DNA of 64,000 nucleotides from Eubacteriales bacterium (GTDB lineage: Bacteria; Bacillota; Clostridia; Lachnospirales; Lachnospiraceae). Positions 52,502 to 61,909 of this stretch are shown one piece after another. Positions within the stretch are counted from its first letter, which is position 1; each line of letters begins with the position of its first letter. Under the pieces are notes generated by a model that was not told the origin of the DNA, ran no database searches, and saw only the letters and a list, made by a program, of their open reading frames with translations. Where the stretch lies: the NCBI GenBank assembly GCA_030524715.1, contig JAUNGB010000008.1, forward strand, positions 27,905 to 91,904, written 5' to 3'. Position numbers and translations under genes: made by a program.

Positions 52502-53707
52502 ATGAATGATAAGAAATTAACTCCCCAGGAGCGGAAGCGGCGCAGGCAGCTTTTGCTGCGCAAACGTACTTCTAAAATTTATACAAAGGTCGCCATTGTA
52601 TTTCTGTCCTGCCTGCTTTTGGCAGGCGCGGCAAATTTACTCCATAAGGACAGGGACTATTCCGAAACCGAAAACAGGATGCTTGCCCAGAAGGCGGAAT
52701 TTTCCGTAAAAAATCTCGCCAGCGGGGAATATATGACCGATATGGAGGCTTATATTACAGACCAGTTTGTGGGGCGTGATTCCTGGATACGGATGAAAAC
52801 CGCCGTTGACCGGCTGATCGGCAAAAGAGAATCCAACGGCGTCTATATCGGCAGCCAGGATCATCTTATGGAAATTCCGGAGAAGCCGGATATGCAGATG
52901 GTAGATAAAAATCTGGCTGCCATCAAAGGGCTTGCCGGACGGTATAAGGAGATTAATACAGTTATGGCTCTTGTGCCAAATGCGGCGTATATCTGCGGTC
53001 AGTTCCTTCCCTCCCATGCGCCTGTAAGAGATCAGTCGGCGGATATCACCTATGTGAAGGAAACTCTGGGCGATTCCCTTACCTATGTGGATCTCACAGA
53101 AACCATGGCTTCACATAAAACAGAAGAGCTTTACTATAAGACCGACCACCATTGGACAAGCCTGGCGGCGCGCTATGCTTTTGAGACGTTAAGCGGAACA
53201 CTGGGGATCGCGGATCCCGTTTCGGAATATACGGTTTATCCGGTTACCCATGAATTTCAGGGAACCCTGTCTTCAAAGACCGGATACAATAAGGCCGAAG
53301 ATACCATTGAAATCTATATCCCTCAGAGCGATAACAGCGAATATGTTGTAAACTATGTGGAGGAAGGCAAAAAGAGCGCTACTATATACGACAGCTCCGC
53401 TCTGGAACAAAAAGACAAATACGAAGTGTTTTTCGGCGGGAACCACAGCCGTATTGATATCCGGACCCTGTTAAATGATAAGAAAAACCTGTTGGTGTTC
53501 AAGGATTCCTATGCCAACTGCTTTCTGCAGTTTTTGATTCCTTATTACCGGAATATCATCATTATTGATCCCCGTTACTATTATGAGGATGTGGACCGTC
53601 TCATAACAGATAATGAAATCACGGATATTTTATTTCTTTATAATGTGAATACTTTCATGGGAGATACTTCCCTGGCAGATGTTCTGGCGTCGGAACAGGA
53701 GGGGTAA
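52502..53707 (+). CDS. DHHW-family protein (AlgX/AlgJ-like)
   Basis: 401 residues. N-terminal basic region and membrane helix (VAIVFLSCLLLAGAANLL), then the extracellular catalytic domain with KTDHHWTS (Asp215-His216-His217), the hallmark of DHHW proteins; KDSYANCFLQFLIP is the second block, providing the catalytic serine. Related AlgJ/AlgX transfer acetyl groups onto alginate. It starts 15 bp after the MBOAT gene and is the last gene of the set. Confidence 0.92.
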   Translation: MNDKKLTPQERKRRRQLLLRKRTSKIYTKVAIVFLSCLLLAGAANLLHKDRDYSETENRMLAQKAEFSVKNLASGEYMTDMEAYITDQFVGRDSWIRMKTAVDRLIGKRESNGVYIGSQDHLMEIPEKPDMQMVDKNLAAIKGLAGRYKEINTVMALVPNAAYICGQFLPSHAPVRDQSADITYVKETLGDSLTYVDLTETMASHKTEELYYKTDHHWTSLAARYAFETLSGTLGIADPVSEYTVYPVTHEFQGTLSSKTGYNKAEDTIEIYIPQSDNSEYVVNYVEEGKKSATIYDSSALEQKDKYEVFFGGNHSRIDIRTLLNDKKNLLVFKDSYANCFLQFLIPYYRNIIIIDPRYYYEDVDRLITDNEITDILFLYNVNTFMGDTSLADVLASEQEG

Positions 53708-53780
53708 ATAAGATTCCGGCCACATTCCTGAGATATGAAAAAATCAGGAGATATCCGGAAATAAAGAATATAAATATTGG

Positions 53781-53816
53781 AAAAAAGCGGAGAACTTAGT
53801 TGTTCTCCGCTTTTTT
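53781..53816. terminator. Bidirectional terminator that overlaps a gene's 3' end
   Basis: AAAAAGCGGAGAAC pairs with GTTCTCCGCTTTTTT. The plus-strand DHHW operon ends here, and the last six codons of the minus-strand gene at 53796 form part of the stem. Confidence 0.9.
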
Positions 53817-54230
53817 CAATGCGGATTCGATGGCGTTTATCAGCATCAGGGAGGTATATTTCTGATCGCTGGAATATTGAAGATTTTCTAAGGACTGCGA
53901 GGTATAGATCTGGCTGGCAAGGGATTCCAGGGCTGGTTCCATGAGCGGGAACATGGCGGCGGTGCTTTCACTGAGGTTCACAAGCCCGATGGATTTAATA
54001 CGGTCCGCATCCACGGTAACCTCCACGTCAAAGGCATTGTCGTTTAATTCAATGGATGTGCGGTATACGCCCGGATTGTATCTGGATATGGTTTCGGAGT
54101 TTGTCATGGCTTTTCCCGGTCCGAACATAAAAAAAATAAGGAATCCGAGGATTACCGCAAAAATAAGGAAGAGGACTGTATAAATAACTTCCTTCATATG
54201 TAATACAACGATTTTTGTTTTGGAACTCAT
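53796..54230 (-). CDS. Membrane-anchored protein with FMN-binding-like fold
   Basis: 144 residues from ATG 54230 (AGGAGGTGCGTACC upstream). A short cytoplasmic start, one helix (VIYTVLFLIFAVILGFLIFF), and an extracellular domain starting YNPGVYRTSIELNDNAFDVE and VTVDADRIKSIGLVNLSES, which resembles an FMN-bind domain, though the usual flavinylation Thr was not identified with confidence. It could link to extracellular electron transfer or be a different small domain. Function unproven. Convergent with the DHHW gene. Confidence 0.65.
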   Translation of the reverse strand: MSSKTKIVVLHMKEVIYTVLFLIFAVILGFLIFFMFGPGKAMTNSETISRYNPGVYRTSIELNDNAFDVEVTVDADRIKSIGLVNLSESTAAMFPLMEPALESLASQIYTSQSLENLQYSSDQKYTSLMLINAIESALKKAENN

Positions 54231-54483
54231 GGTACGCACCTCCTGGTCTGTTTGAACTGATACAAATTCGTTACTCACCGCCTATAGAGGCGGGAGTCAT
54301 CCCGCATCTGATATATCCTATTACGAAGAGGGAAGATTTATTCTGGATTTTATGATATACTGAAAAAAACAGATTACTGTTCATTCCCAGGCCTTGCAAT
54401 GGCTGCAAGGCTATGGACTGATAATGTATAATTGTAACAAAATCAGAGTTACTGACCATTTATTGCAAGTGTTGGAGGCAGCT
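54231..54483. other. Gap of about 250 bp before addB
   Basis: It carries the promoter region of the two divergent genes and a hairpin CCTTGCA/TGCAAGG at 54392-54410. A fragment GATTACTGTTCATTCCCAGG (54372-54391) may be a decayed copy of the 33-nt palindrome family. No gene seen. Confidence 0.4.
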
Positions 54484-57400
54484 ATGTCATTACAGTTTAT
54501 TATCGGCAATTCCGGCGCCGGAAAGTCCTATTACGCATATAAGAGGGTAATTGACGAATCCGTTCTTCACCCGGAAAAAGCCTACTATGTGATCGTGCCG
54601 GAGCAGTTTACCATGCAGACCCAGAAAACGCTGGTGGAAATGCATCCGGGAAAAGGAATCCTGAATATTGATATTTTAAGCTTTGAGCGTCTGGCTTATC
54701 GGGTGTTTGAAGAGGCGGGAGGCGATAACCGTAAGCTCCTTGAGGAAACCGGAAAGAGCATGGTCCTTCAGAAGATGGTGCAGCTTCACCGGAAGGAGCT
54801 TCCCTATCTGGGAAATCAGATGAAAAAGCCCGGCTATCTGGATGAGGTGAAGTCCCTGATTTCCGAATTTATGCAGTATGATATCCGCGAAGAGGAACTG
54901 GAGGAAATGCTGGAGGCGTCAGGAGACAGGAAGCTTCTGCAAATGAAGCTGAAGGACGTAAGGACGCTGTATCAGGCGTTCCGGGATTATCTGGAAGGGC
55001 ATTATATGACAGGGGAAGAGGTTCTGGATATTCTTTTGAAGGTGCTGCCCCTTTCTGAAAAATTGAAAGGAAGCGTCCTTGTACTGGACGGCTTCACCGG
55101 ATTTACTCCTATTCAGAACAAAGTCATACAGGAGCTTCTGGCCGTCTGCGAAAAGGTCGCCGTTACCGTTACCATGGACGTCAGGGAGGATCCTTTTGCG
55201 AAGGGAAAGCCTCATCAGCTTTTTTATATGAGCCGGAAGATGATCCACACTCTGGCGGGTCTTACCAGGGATGTGGAGGAACCGATTTTGATAGCCCCGG
55301 GCAAACATTCACGGTTTGCCAAGGCTCCGGCCCTTGGATTTCTGGAACGGCAGCTTTTCCGTTACCGCAAGGCCTCCTACGAAAAGGAACAGGAGGAAAT
55401 CCGCATTTTTTCCGCGCGGACTCCTTTAAAAGAAATGGAAGAGGCGGCCCGCCGGATTTCGCGCCTTGTTCGCGAAAAAGGGATGCGCTACGGGGAGATC
55501 GCGGTCATTACGGGGAATCTGGAGGAATACGGAAGCCTTACGAAGCAGGTATTTACGGAAGCCGGAATTCCGTTTTTCCTGGATGAAAAGCATACGGTCC
55601 TGATGAATCCCTTTGTGGAATATCTGCGGGCGGCGCTGGAAATGGTGGTTCAGGGCTTTGCTTACGAGAGCGTATTCCGCTACCTGCGGTGCGGGATGTC
55701 CGATATTCCAAGAGAAGAGGTGGATATGCTGGAAAATTACGTCCTTGCCCTTGGAATCCGGGGATATAAAGCATGGTCTGAAAAATGGGTCCGTATATAT
55801 CACGGGATGCCGCCTGAGAATATCCAGAAGCTCAACGAGATCCGGGAACGCTTTGTGCAGGAAACGGAAGCCCTTGCAGAGGGCTTCGGCGGAGGCAGGA
55901 AAACAGTCAGGGAGTACTGCCGCTGTTTATATGAATTTATCGTGCGAAGTAAAATTCAGGAAAAGCTGAAGGTCCAGGAGCAAGGCTTTATGCAGCAGGG
56001 CGATAAGGCAATGGAAAAGGAATACGCCCAGATTTATGGGATCATCATGGAGCTTCTGGATAAGCTGGTGGAAATTCTGGGGGAGGAAACAGTTACAAGA
56101 GAGGAATTCCGCCAGCTTTTGGAAACAGGAATGTCTGAGGCAAAGGTCGCGCTGATACCGCCGAGCATGGATCAGGTTCTCATTGGGGATATGGAAAGAA
56201 CCAGGCTGAAATCCGTGAAAGCTCTGTTTTTTGTAGGGGTGAACGAAGGAAACATTCCGAAAAATACAGATACGGGAGGGATCCTCACAGAGCTGGACAG
56301 GGATTTTTTTACAGAGCATGGGGTGGAGCTTGCGCCGGGGCCCAAGGAATTGATGAATATGCAGCGTTTTTATCTGTATCTGAATCTGACGAAGCCCGGT
56401 GAGCTTTTATGTCTTTCTTACTGTCAGTCCAACGGAAAGGGAGAAATGGTAAGCCCGGCATATCTTATCGGCTCTGTCCTGAAGCTGTTTCCGGGTATGC
56501 ATACGGAAACGGCGGAGAATCCCGAAAGTCCGCTGGATTATCTGGAAACGCCGGGAACCAGCCTGGATTACTTTCTGGAAGGACTGGCGAAAAGCGGAAG
56601 GGAAGGGGCGGATCAGGTTTTCTGTGAGCTTTACAGCTGGTACTTAAGAAGCCCGAAGTACCGCGCCGTAGTCCGGAAGCTGGTGGATGCGGCATTTTTC
56701 CAGAAGCCTGTGGACTGCATCAGCAGGAGCGTGGCGAAAGCCCTTTACGGGGAGGTTTCCCCCCACAGCGCCACCAGGCTGGAAAAGTTTGCCGCCTGTG
56801 CTTTTGCCCATTTCCTGCAGTACGGACTGCAGATATCAGAGCGTGCGGAATATGAATTCCGGGCTATGGATATGGGAAATATCATGCATCAGGCTCTGGA
56901 AAAATTTGCGGGAGAAGTCCGCAGGAAGGGTCTGGACTGGAAAACGCTGACAGAGGAACAGAGGAACGACCTGATAGACGAATGTCTGGAAAGTATTGCG
57001 GCGGATTACGGAAATACCATCCTGAAAAGCAGCGCCCGCAATGCCTATATGATCGAACGCACCCGCCGTATTCTCAGAAGGACCGTGTGGGCGCTTCAGG
57101 AGCAGCTAAAGCAGGGGGAATTTGAGCCGGAGGGCTTTGAGGTGTCCTTCGGGGGAGGAAGGATCGACCGTCTGGATATTTTGAAGGAGGACGGAAAGGT
57201 TTATGTAAAGATCATAGACTATAAGACAGGAAATACCTCCTTTGACCTGGTTGCCTTATATCATGGGCTGCAGCTTCAGCTAATGATCTATCTGGACGCC
57301 GCCACGGAGGTGGAGCATAAAAAGTATCCGGATATGGAAATAGAGCCTGCGGGAATCTTCTATTATAATGTGAAGGATCCTATGATCCAGGAAGCTATAG

Positions 57401-57819
57401 AGGCGGATATTGAATCGGTCAGCCGGAAGGTGCTAAAGGAACTGAAGATGAACGGGCTGGCCCGGGCAGATAAGGACGTCATCGAAAAAATGGACAGAAC
57501 GCTTTCTTCCATTCCGGTGGCTTATAATAAGGACGGAAGCTTCCGGAAAAATTCTTCCGTTGCCACAAGAGAGCAGTTTCAGTTATTAAACCGCTATGTG
57601 AAAAAGAAGATTGCCGGGATCCGGGAGGCGATTCTGGAGGGGGAGGCTGAAATTTCCCCTTATGAGCTTGGAAAGAGAAATGCCTGTACCTATTGCCCGT
57701 ATCACTCCGTCTGCGGATTTGACAGGAAGCTGCCGGGATATGAGCACAGAAGGCTGAAAGCTTTTACAGATAAAGAAATATGGCTGGCGTTTACAGAGGG
57801 GGTGCGCTCCAATGAGTAA
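54484..57819 (+). CDS. addB: ATP-dependent helicase/nuclease AddB
   Basis: 1111 residues from ATG 54484 (TTGGAGGCAGCT upstream). Walker A GNSGAGKSYY near the N-terminus. The nuclease core contains VKIIDYKTGNTS. The iron-sulfur cysteines are Cys in EKFAACAFAHFLQYG and CTYCPYHSVCGFD near the C-terminus. With AddA it processes double-strand breaks and reads Chi-like sites. The last codons overlap a small ORF leading to addA. Confidence 0.96.
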   Translation: MSLQFIIGNSGAGKSYYAYKRVIDESVLHPEKAYYVIVPEQFTMQTQKTLVEMHPGKGILNIDILSFERLAYRVFEEAGGDNRKLLEETGKSMVLQKMVQLHRKELPYLGNQMKKPGYLDEVKSLISEFMQYDIREEELEEMLEASGDRKLLQMKLKDVRTLYQAFRDYLEGHYMTGEEVLDILLKVLPLSEKLKGSVLVLDGFTGFTPIQNKVIQELLAVCEKVAVTVTMDVREDPFAKGKPHQLFYMSRKMIHTLAGLTRDVEEPILIAPGKHSRFAKAPALGFLERQLFRYRKASYEKEQEEIRIFSARTPLKEMEEAARRISRLVREKGMRYGEIAVITGNLEEYGSLTKQVFTEAGIPFFLDEKHTVLMNPFVEYLRAALEMVVQGFAYESVFRYLRCGMSDIPREEVDMLENYVLALGIRGYKAWSEKWVRIYHGMPPENIQKLNEIRERFVQETEALAEGFGGGRKTVREYCRCLYEFIVRSKIQEKLKVQEQGFMQQGDKAMEKEYAQIYGIIMELLDKLVEILGEETVTREEFRQLLETGMSEAKVALIPPSMDQVLIGDMERTRLKSVKALFFVGVNEGNIPKNTDTGGILTELDRDFFTEHGVELAPGPKELMNMQRFYLYLNLTKPGELLCLSYCQSNGKGEMVSPAYLIGSVLKLFPGMHTETAENPESPLDYLETPGTSLDYFLEGLAKSGREGADQVFCELYSWYLRSPKYRAVVRKLVDAAFFQKPVDCISRSVAKALYGEVSPHSATRLEKFAACAFAHFLQYGLQISERAEYEFRAMDMGNIMHQALEKFAGEVRRKGLDWKTLTEEQRNDLIDECLESIAADYGNTILKSSARNAYMIERTRRILRRTVWALQEQLKQGEFEPEGFEVSFGGGRIDRLDILKEDGKVYVKIIDYKTGNTSFDLVALYHGLQLQLMIYLDAATEVEHKKYPDMEIEPAGIFYYNVKDPMIQEAIEADIESVSRKVLKELKMNGLARADKDVIEKMDRTLSSIPVAYNKDGSFRKNSSVATREQFQLLNRYVKKKIAGIREAILEGEAEISPYELGKRNACTYCPYHSVCGFDRKLPGYEHRRLKAFTDKEIWLAFTEGVRSNE

Positions 57820-57919
57820 AATTGTCAATAAACATAACAAAGACAACAAACATAACAAATATAATAAAGACAACAAATATAAGGATATATATTTAACTAT
57901 GCCTGTGGGGGTGCGGTGA
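57812..57919 (+). CDS. 35-residue Asn/Lys-rich ORF bridging addB and addA
   Basis: ATG overlaps the last 8 bases of addB; the stop TGA is one base before the addA ATG. Translated: MSKIVNKHNKDNKHNKYNKD, then NKYKDIYLTMPVGVR. A GAGGGGG ribosome site lies eight to ten bases upstream. The DNA is a low-complexity ACAAA/ATAA tract. It could be a translational coupler; its product may have no function. Confidence 0.45.
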   Translation: MSKIVNKHNKDNKHNKYNKDNKYKDIYLTMPVGVR

Positions 57920-57920
57920 A

Positions 57921-60900
57921 ATGGGAGTAACATGGACAGAAGAACAGCAGAAGGTCATTTCTCTGCGCGGCCGGAATATTCTGGTAAGCGCGGCGGCGGG
58001 TTCCGGGAAGACTGCGGTGCTGGTACAGAGGATCCTCAGCAAGATCATGGATAAGGAGCATCCGGTGGATATTGATAAGCTGCTGATCATGACCTTTACA
58101 AGAGCCGCGGCCGGAGAAATGAGGGAAAGAATTTCAAAGGTTCTGGAGCAGGCATTGTATGACGAACCGGATAACGAGCATCTTCAAAGGCAGGTGACGC
58201 TGATCCATACGGCGCAGATCACCACCATTGACGGTTTTTGCTCTTATATTATACGCAATTATTTTCATCTGATCGGCCTGGATCCGGGTTACCGGACGGC
58301 CGATGAGGGAGAACTGAAGCTTCTGAAGGGAGACGTGCTGAAAAACCTGATCGAAGAGTATTATGCGTCAAAGGACAGCCGTTTCCTGGAATTTGTGGAG
58401 TGCTATGCTTCAGGAAAAACAGACGAAGGGATTCAGGACTTTATTTTGAATGTATACGAGGCCGCCATGAGCCATCCATATCCAAAAGACTGGCTGGAAA
58501 AATGCCTGGATATTTATAAGGTCGAAAGCGTTGAAGACCTCTGCGAAGCGGAATGGATGAAATTATTATGGAAGGCTGTGGGGGAAGAACTTAAAGAAGC
58601 AGAGAGCCTTGCCCGGGAAGCAAAGGACGTCTGTCTGGAAGAAGGAGGCCCCGTTTTTTACGAAGAGGCCCTTGACAGCGATCTGCTGTTTATCGGGCAG
58701 CTTCAGAAAAAGACGGAGGAAGGCGACTATGATGAAATGTCGCGCCTTTTGGAAAAGCTGTCATTTGCCAGGCTTTCCACAAAAAAGATGCCTGATGCAC
58801 AGGAGACAAAAAAGGAGCAGGTGAAGGCTCTCAGGGAGGAAGAAAAAAACATTCTCAAGGAGCTGGGAGAACGGTATTTCATCGGAAGCAGGGAACAGCT
58901 TCTTGAAATGCTGCAATGCTGCCGCAGGCCCATGGAGAGTCTTGTGGAGCTGACCCTTGCCTTTATGGAACGGTTTGCTGAGAAAAAGCGGGAAAAGAAC
59001 CTTCTTGATTTTACGGATATGGAGCATTTTGCCCTGAAAATCCTTATGACCAGAGACGAGGACGGCACGGTGCATATGAGTCAGGCCGCCATGGAGCTTT
59101 CGGAAAAGTATGACGAGGTTCTTGTGGATGAATATCAGGACAGCAACCTTGTACAGGAGCTTTTGACGACCTGCGTATCCGGATGGATCAATGATCGGAA
59201 AAACATCTTTATGGTGGGGGACGTAAAGCAGAGCATCTACCGGTTCCGTCTGGCAAGGCCGGAGTTGTTTATGGAAAAATATAAAAACTATTCTCTTGAA
59301 GACAGTGACGAGCAGAGAATCGACCTTCACAAAAATTTCCGGAGCCGTCCCCAGGTGCTGGCCGGCGTAAATTATATTTTCCGTCAGATCATGGGAGAGG
59401 ATTTGGGCGGCATCACCTATGATGACGCCGCCGCATTGTATCCGGGAGCTGTTTTTCCGGAAGGAGCGAATGAGGATTTTTTGAATACAGAGGTGCTTCT
59501 TATAGAAACGGACGGAGAAGAACTGTCAGAGGAACAGGGCAGCCGCAGTGTGCAGGAGCTGGAGGCCCTGGCGATCGCACAGGAGATCCGCAGAATCGTG
59601 GGAAAAGAAAGAGTACTGGACAAGGAAACCGGGGAATACCGTTTTGTGGAATACGGGGATATCGCCATTCTTCTGCGCACTGCGTACGGATGGGCGGAGC
59701 CTTTTTCCCAGGTGCTTGCGTCCAAGGGGATCCCCTCCTACACAGCGTCCAAAACAGGGTATTTCTCTGCGTTGGAGATCGTAACGATTTTAAACTATCT
59801 GCGTGTTTGCGATAATCCTCTGCAGGATATCCCCATGGCAGGGGTTCTCCGCTCTCCTATCGTGGGCTGCACTGCCGAAGAACTGGCTGTGATACGAAGC
59901 GAATATCCGGAAGGAATGCTGTATGAGAGCGTCTGCTGTTATGCGGGTTATGGAGAACATGTGGAGGCTGAAGCAGATCGTTCGCCGGGAGATGATCTGC
60001 TGTCGGAAATGGGACGTTCGCCGGAGGAAGAACTGCTGTTGGAAGGAGAGAGAGCGCCGGAAGGAGAACCGCTGTCGGAAGGAGAAAGTGTGCCGGAAGA
60101 GAAGCTATTTCTTCAGAAGAAACTTCGGATTTTTTTAGTACAGTTGGACGGAATCCGGAACCTGGCGGTTTTTACACCTATACATCAGTTGATCCTTCAT
60201 GTGCTGAAAGTGACCGGGTACGGGGATTATGCCAGCGCGCTTCCCGGAGGGGAGCAGAGAAACGCCAATCTTCACATGCTGGTGGAGAAAGCCATGGACT
60301 ATGAGAAAACCAGTTACAGAGGATTGTTTAACTTTATCCGTTATATAGAGAGCCTGCAGAAATACGAAATTGATTTTGGCGAGGTGAACCTGTCGGGAGC
60401 CGGAAAATCCTCCGTACAGATCATGACGATCCATAAGAGTAAGGGACTGGAATTCCCTATTGTGTTTGCGGCCGGAATGGGAAAACAGTTTAATTTTCAG
60501 GATATGAATGCAAAGCTTCTGATCCACCCGGAGCTTGGCTTCGGGGCAGACGCGATCCTGCCGGAGAGAAGGCTGATCGTCACAACCCTTCACAAACAGA
60601 TGATCCGGCGGGAACTTTTAAAGGAAAGCCTTGGAGAAGAACTGCGAGTGCTTTATGTGGCCCTTACCAGAGCAAAGGAGAAGCTTTTCATGACAGGAAC
60701 CATCAGCAAACTGGACAGGCAGATGCTTTCCCTTGCCCGCTACCAGAGCCGGGAAGAGGAATTGCTTCCTGTAGGAATGCGTATGAAAGGGAAAACCTAC
60801 TGGTCTTATGTGCTTCCCGCGCTTGCACGGCACCGCTGTATGGACGGGCTCTATGAGGAATACGGGATTTTTGGAAACAGGGCGAATCCTCTGTATGGGG

Positions 60901-61754
60901 CTGAGGCGGATTTTGCAGTCCGTAAGGTGACGGCTGCGGAGCTTACGGAGGAAGAAATTTTGTATCAGGCAGGAAGCCAGATACAGGAAGAGGTTCTGAA
61001 AAGCTGGGATCCTGAAAAGATTTATGATAAAGAGGTGCGGGACACCATTGAAGAAAGATTCAGCTTTACCTACCCTTATGAATATTTAAGAGAGATTCCC
61101 GTAAAGGTCAGTGTTTCGGAACTGAAGAAGCGCAGCTATGCGGGAGAATATGAAAAGGAAGAGGCGGTGTTCTTTGAGACGGATATCGTTCCGTTAGTTC
61201 CCAGGTTTATTTCGGACGATGAAGAGGTCTCTACGGGAGCCGCAAAAGGAACCGCATATCACCGCCTGATGGAATGTCTGGATTATGACAGGCTTGACTC
61301 AGAAGAGAAAGTAAAGGAACAGCTCATCCGCCTGATGGAGCAGAAGAAGCTCAGCGAGGCGGAATATGAGAGCATCCGCATCCGGGATGTGCTCCGCTTT
61401 GCCGGATGTCCGTTGGGTAAACGTATGAAAACGGCTGCACTTGAAGGCCGTCTGTACCGTGAACAGCCATTTGTTATGGCCAATCCCGCATCAACCCTTA
61501 ATCCGGACTGGAAGGGGGAGGAAACTGTTCTGGTACAGGGAATCATTGACGCGTATTTTTTAGAGGATGAGGATATCATTCTGGTAGATTATAAAACCGA
61601 CAGGGTACGCCGTGGGGAAGAAAACCGTCTGATCGAGCTGTATCATGTACAATTGGAGGATTATGCCGCGGCGCTGGAGCGGATGCTCGGCCGGAAAGTC
61701 CGGGAGAAATATATTTATTCCTTTACACTCGGAAAAGAGATCCTGGTAGAATAA
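57921..61754 (+). CDS. addA: ATP-dependent helicase/nuclease AddA
   Basis: 1277 residues. UvrD-type helicase: Walker A SAAAGSGKTAVL (about residue 27), Walker B VDEYQDSN; the C-terminal RecB-type nuclease has ILVDYKTDRV. An acidic insertion with four 12-residue repeats, consensus RxPExELLxEGE, sits at about residues 686-735. It is coupled to addB and the bridging ORF. The family usually has about 1240 residues, so the insertion accounts for most of the difference. Confidence 0.96.
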   Translation: MGVTWTEEQQKVISLRGRNILVSAAAGSGKTAVLVQRILSKIMDKEHPVDIDKLLIMTFTRAAAGEMRERISKVLEQALYDEPDNEHLQRQVTLIHTAQITTIDGFCSYIIRNYFHLIGLDPGYRTADEGELKLLKGDVLKNLIEEYYASKDSRFLEFVECYASGKTDEGIQDFILNVYEAAMSHPYPKDWLEKCLDIYKVESVEDLCEAEWMKLLWKAVGEELKEAESLAREAKDVCLEEGGPVFYEEALDSDLLFIGQLQKKTEEGDYDEMSRLLEKLSFARLSTKKMPDAQETKKEQVKALREEEKNILKELGERYFIGSREQLLEMLQCCRRPMESLVELTLAFMERFAEKKREKNLLDFTDMEHFALKILMTRDEDGTVHMSQAAMELSEKYDEVLVDEYQDSNLVQELLTTCVSGWINDRKNIFMVGDVKQSIYRFRLARPELFMEKYKNYSLEDSDEQRIDLHKNFRSRPQVLAGVNYIFRQIMGEDLGGITYDDAAALYPGAVFPEGANEDFLNTEVLLIETDGEELSEEQGSRSVQELEALAIAQEIRRIVGKERVLDKETGEYRFVEYGDIAILLRTAYGWAEPFSQVLASKGIPSYTASKTGYFSALEIVTILNYLRVCDNPLQDIPMAGVLRSPIVGCTAEELAVIRSEYPEGMLYESVCCYAGYGEHVEAEADRSPGDDLLSEMGRSPEEELLLEGERAPEGEPLSEGESVPEEKLFLQKKLRIFLVQLDGIRNLAVFTPIHQLILHVLKVTGYGDYASALPGGEQRNANLHMLVEKAMDYEKTSYRGLFNFIRYIESLQKYEIDFGEVNLSGAGKSSVQIMTIHKSKGLEFPIVFAAGMGKQFNFQDMNAKLLIHPELGFGADAILPERRLIVTTLHKQMIRRELLKESLGEELRVLYVALTRAKEKLFMTGTISKLDRQMLSLARYQSREEELLPVGMRMKGKTYWSYVLPALARHRCMDGLYEEYGIFGNRANPLYGAEADFAVRKVTAAELTEEEILYQAGSQIQEEVLKSWDPEKIYDKEVRDTIEERFSFTYPYEYLREIPVKVSVSELKKRSYAGEYEKEEAVFFETDIVPLVPRFISDDEEVSTGAAKGTAYHRLMECLDYDRLDSEEKVKEQLIRLMEQKKLSEAEYESIRIRDVLRFAGCPLGKRMKTAALEGRLYREQPFVMANPASTLNPDWKGEETVLVQGIIDAYFLEDEDIILVDYKTDRVRRGEENRLIELYHVQLEDYAAALERMLGRKVREKYIYSFTLGKEILVE
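59976..60123 (+). repeat. Acidic 36-bp tandem repeats inside addA
   Basis: Four imperfect units of about 36 bp (TCGCCGGAGGAAGAACTGCT type) encode DRSPGDDLLSEMG, RSPEEELLLEGE, RAPEGEPLSEGE and SVPEEKLFLQKK. Units differ mostly at silent or conservative positions. Confidence 0.85.
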
Positions 61755-61909
61755 AGAGGTTCAGGTAAAATAAATCGTTCTTTTCAAATCGGCACAATTT
61801 TGGTATATTAAAATGGTATATTTTTCCGTGACACTCCCCATCTTGTCCGGATGAATATATGAATTTCAGTAAATACTAAATGTGAGATCACCCATGAAAG
61901 GAAGAAACC

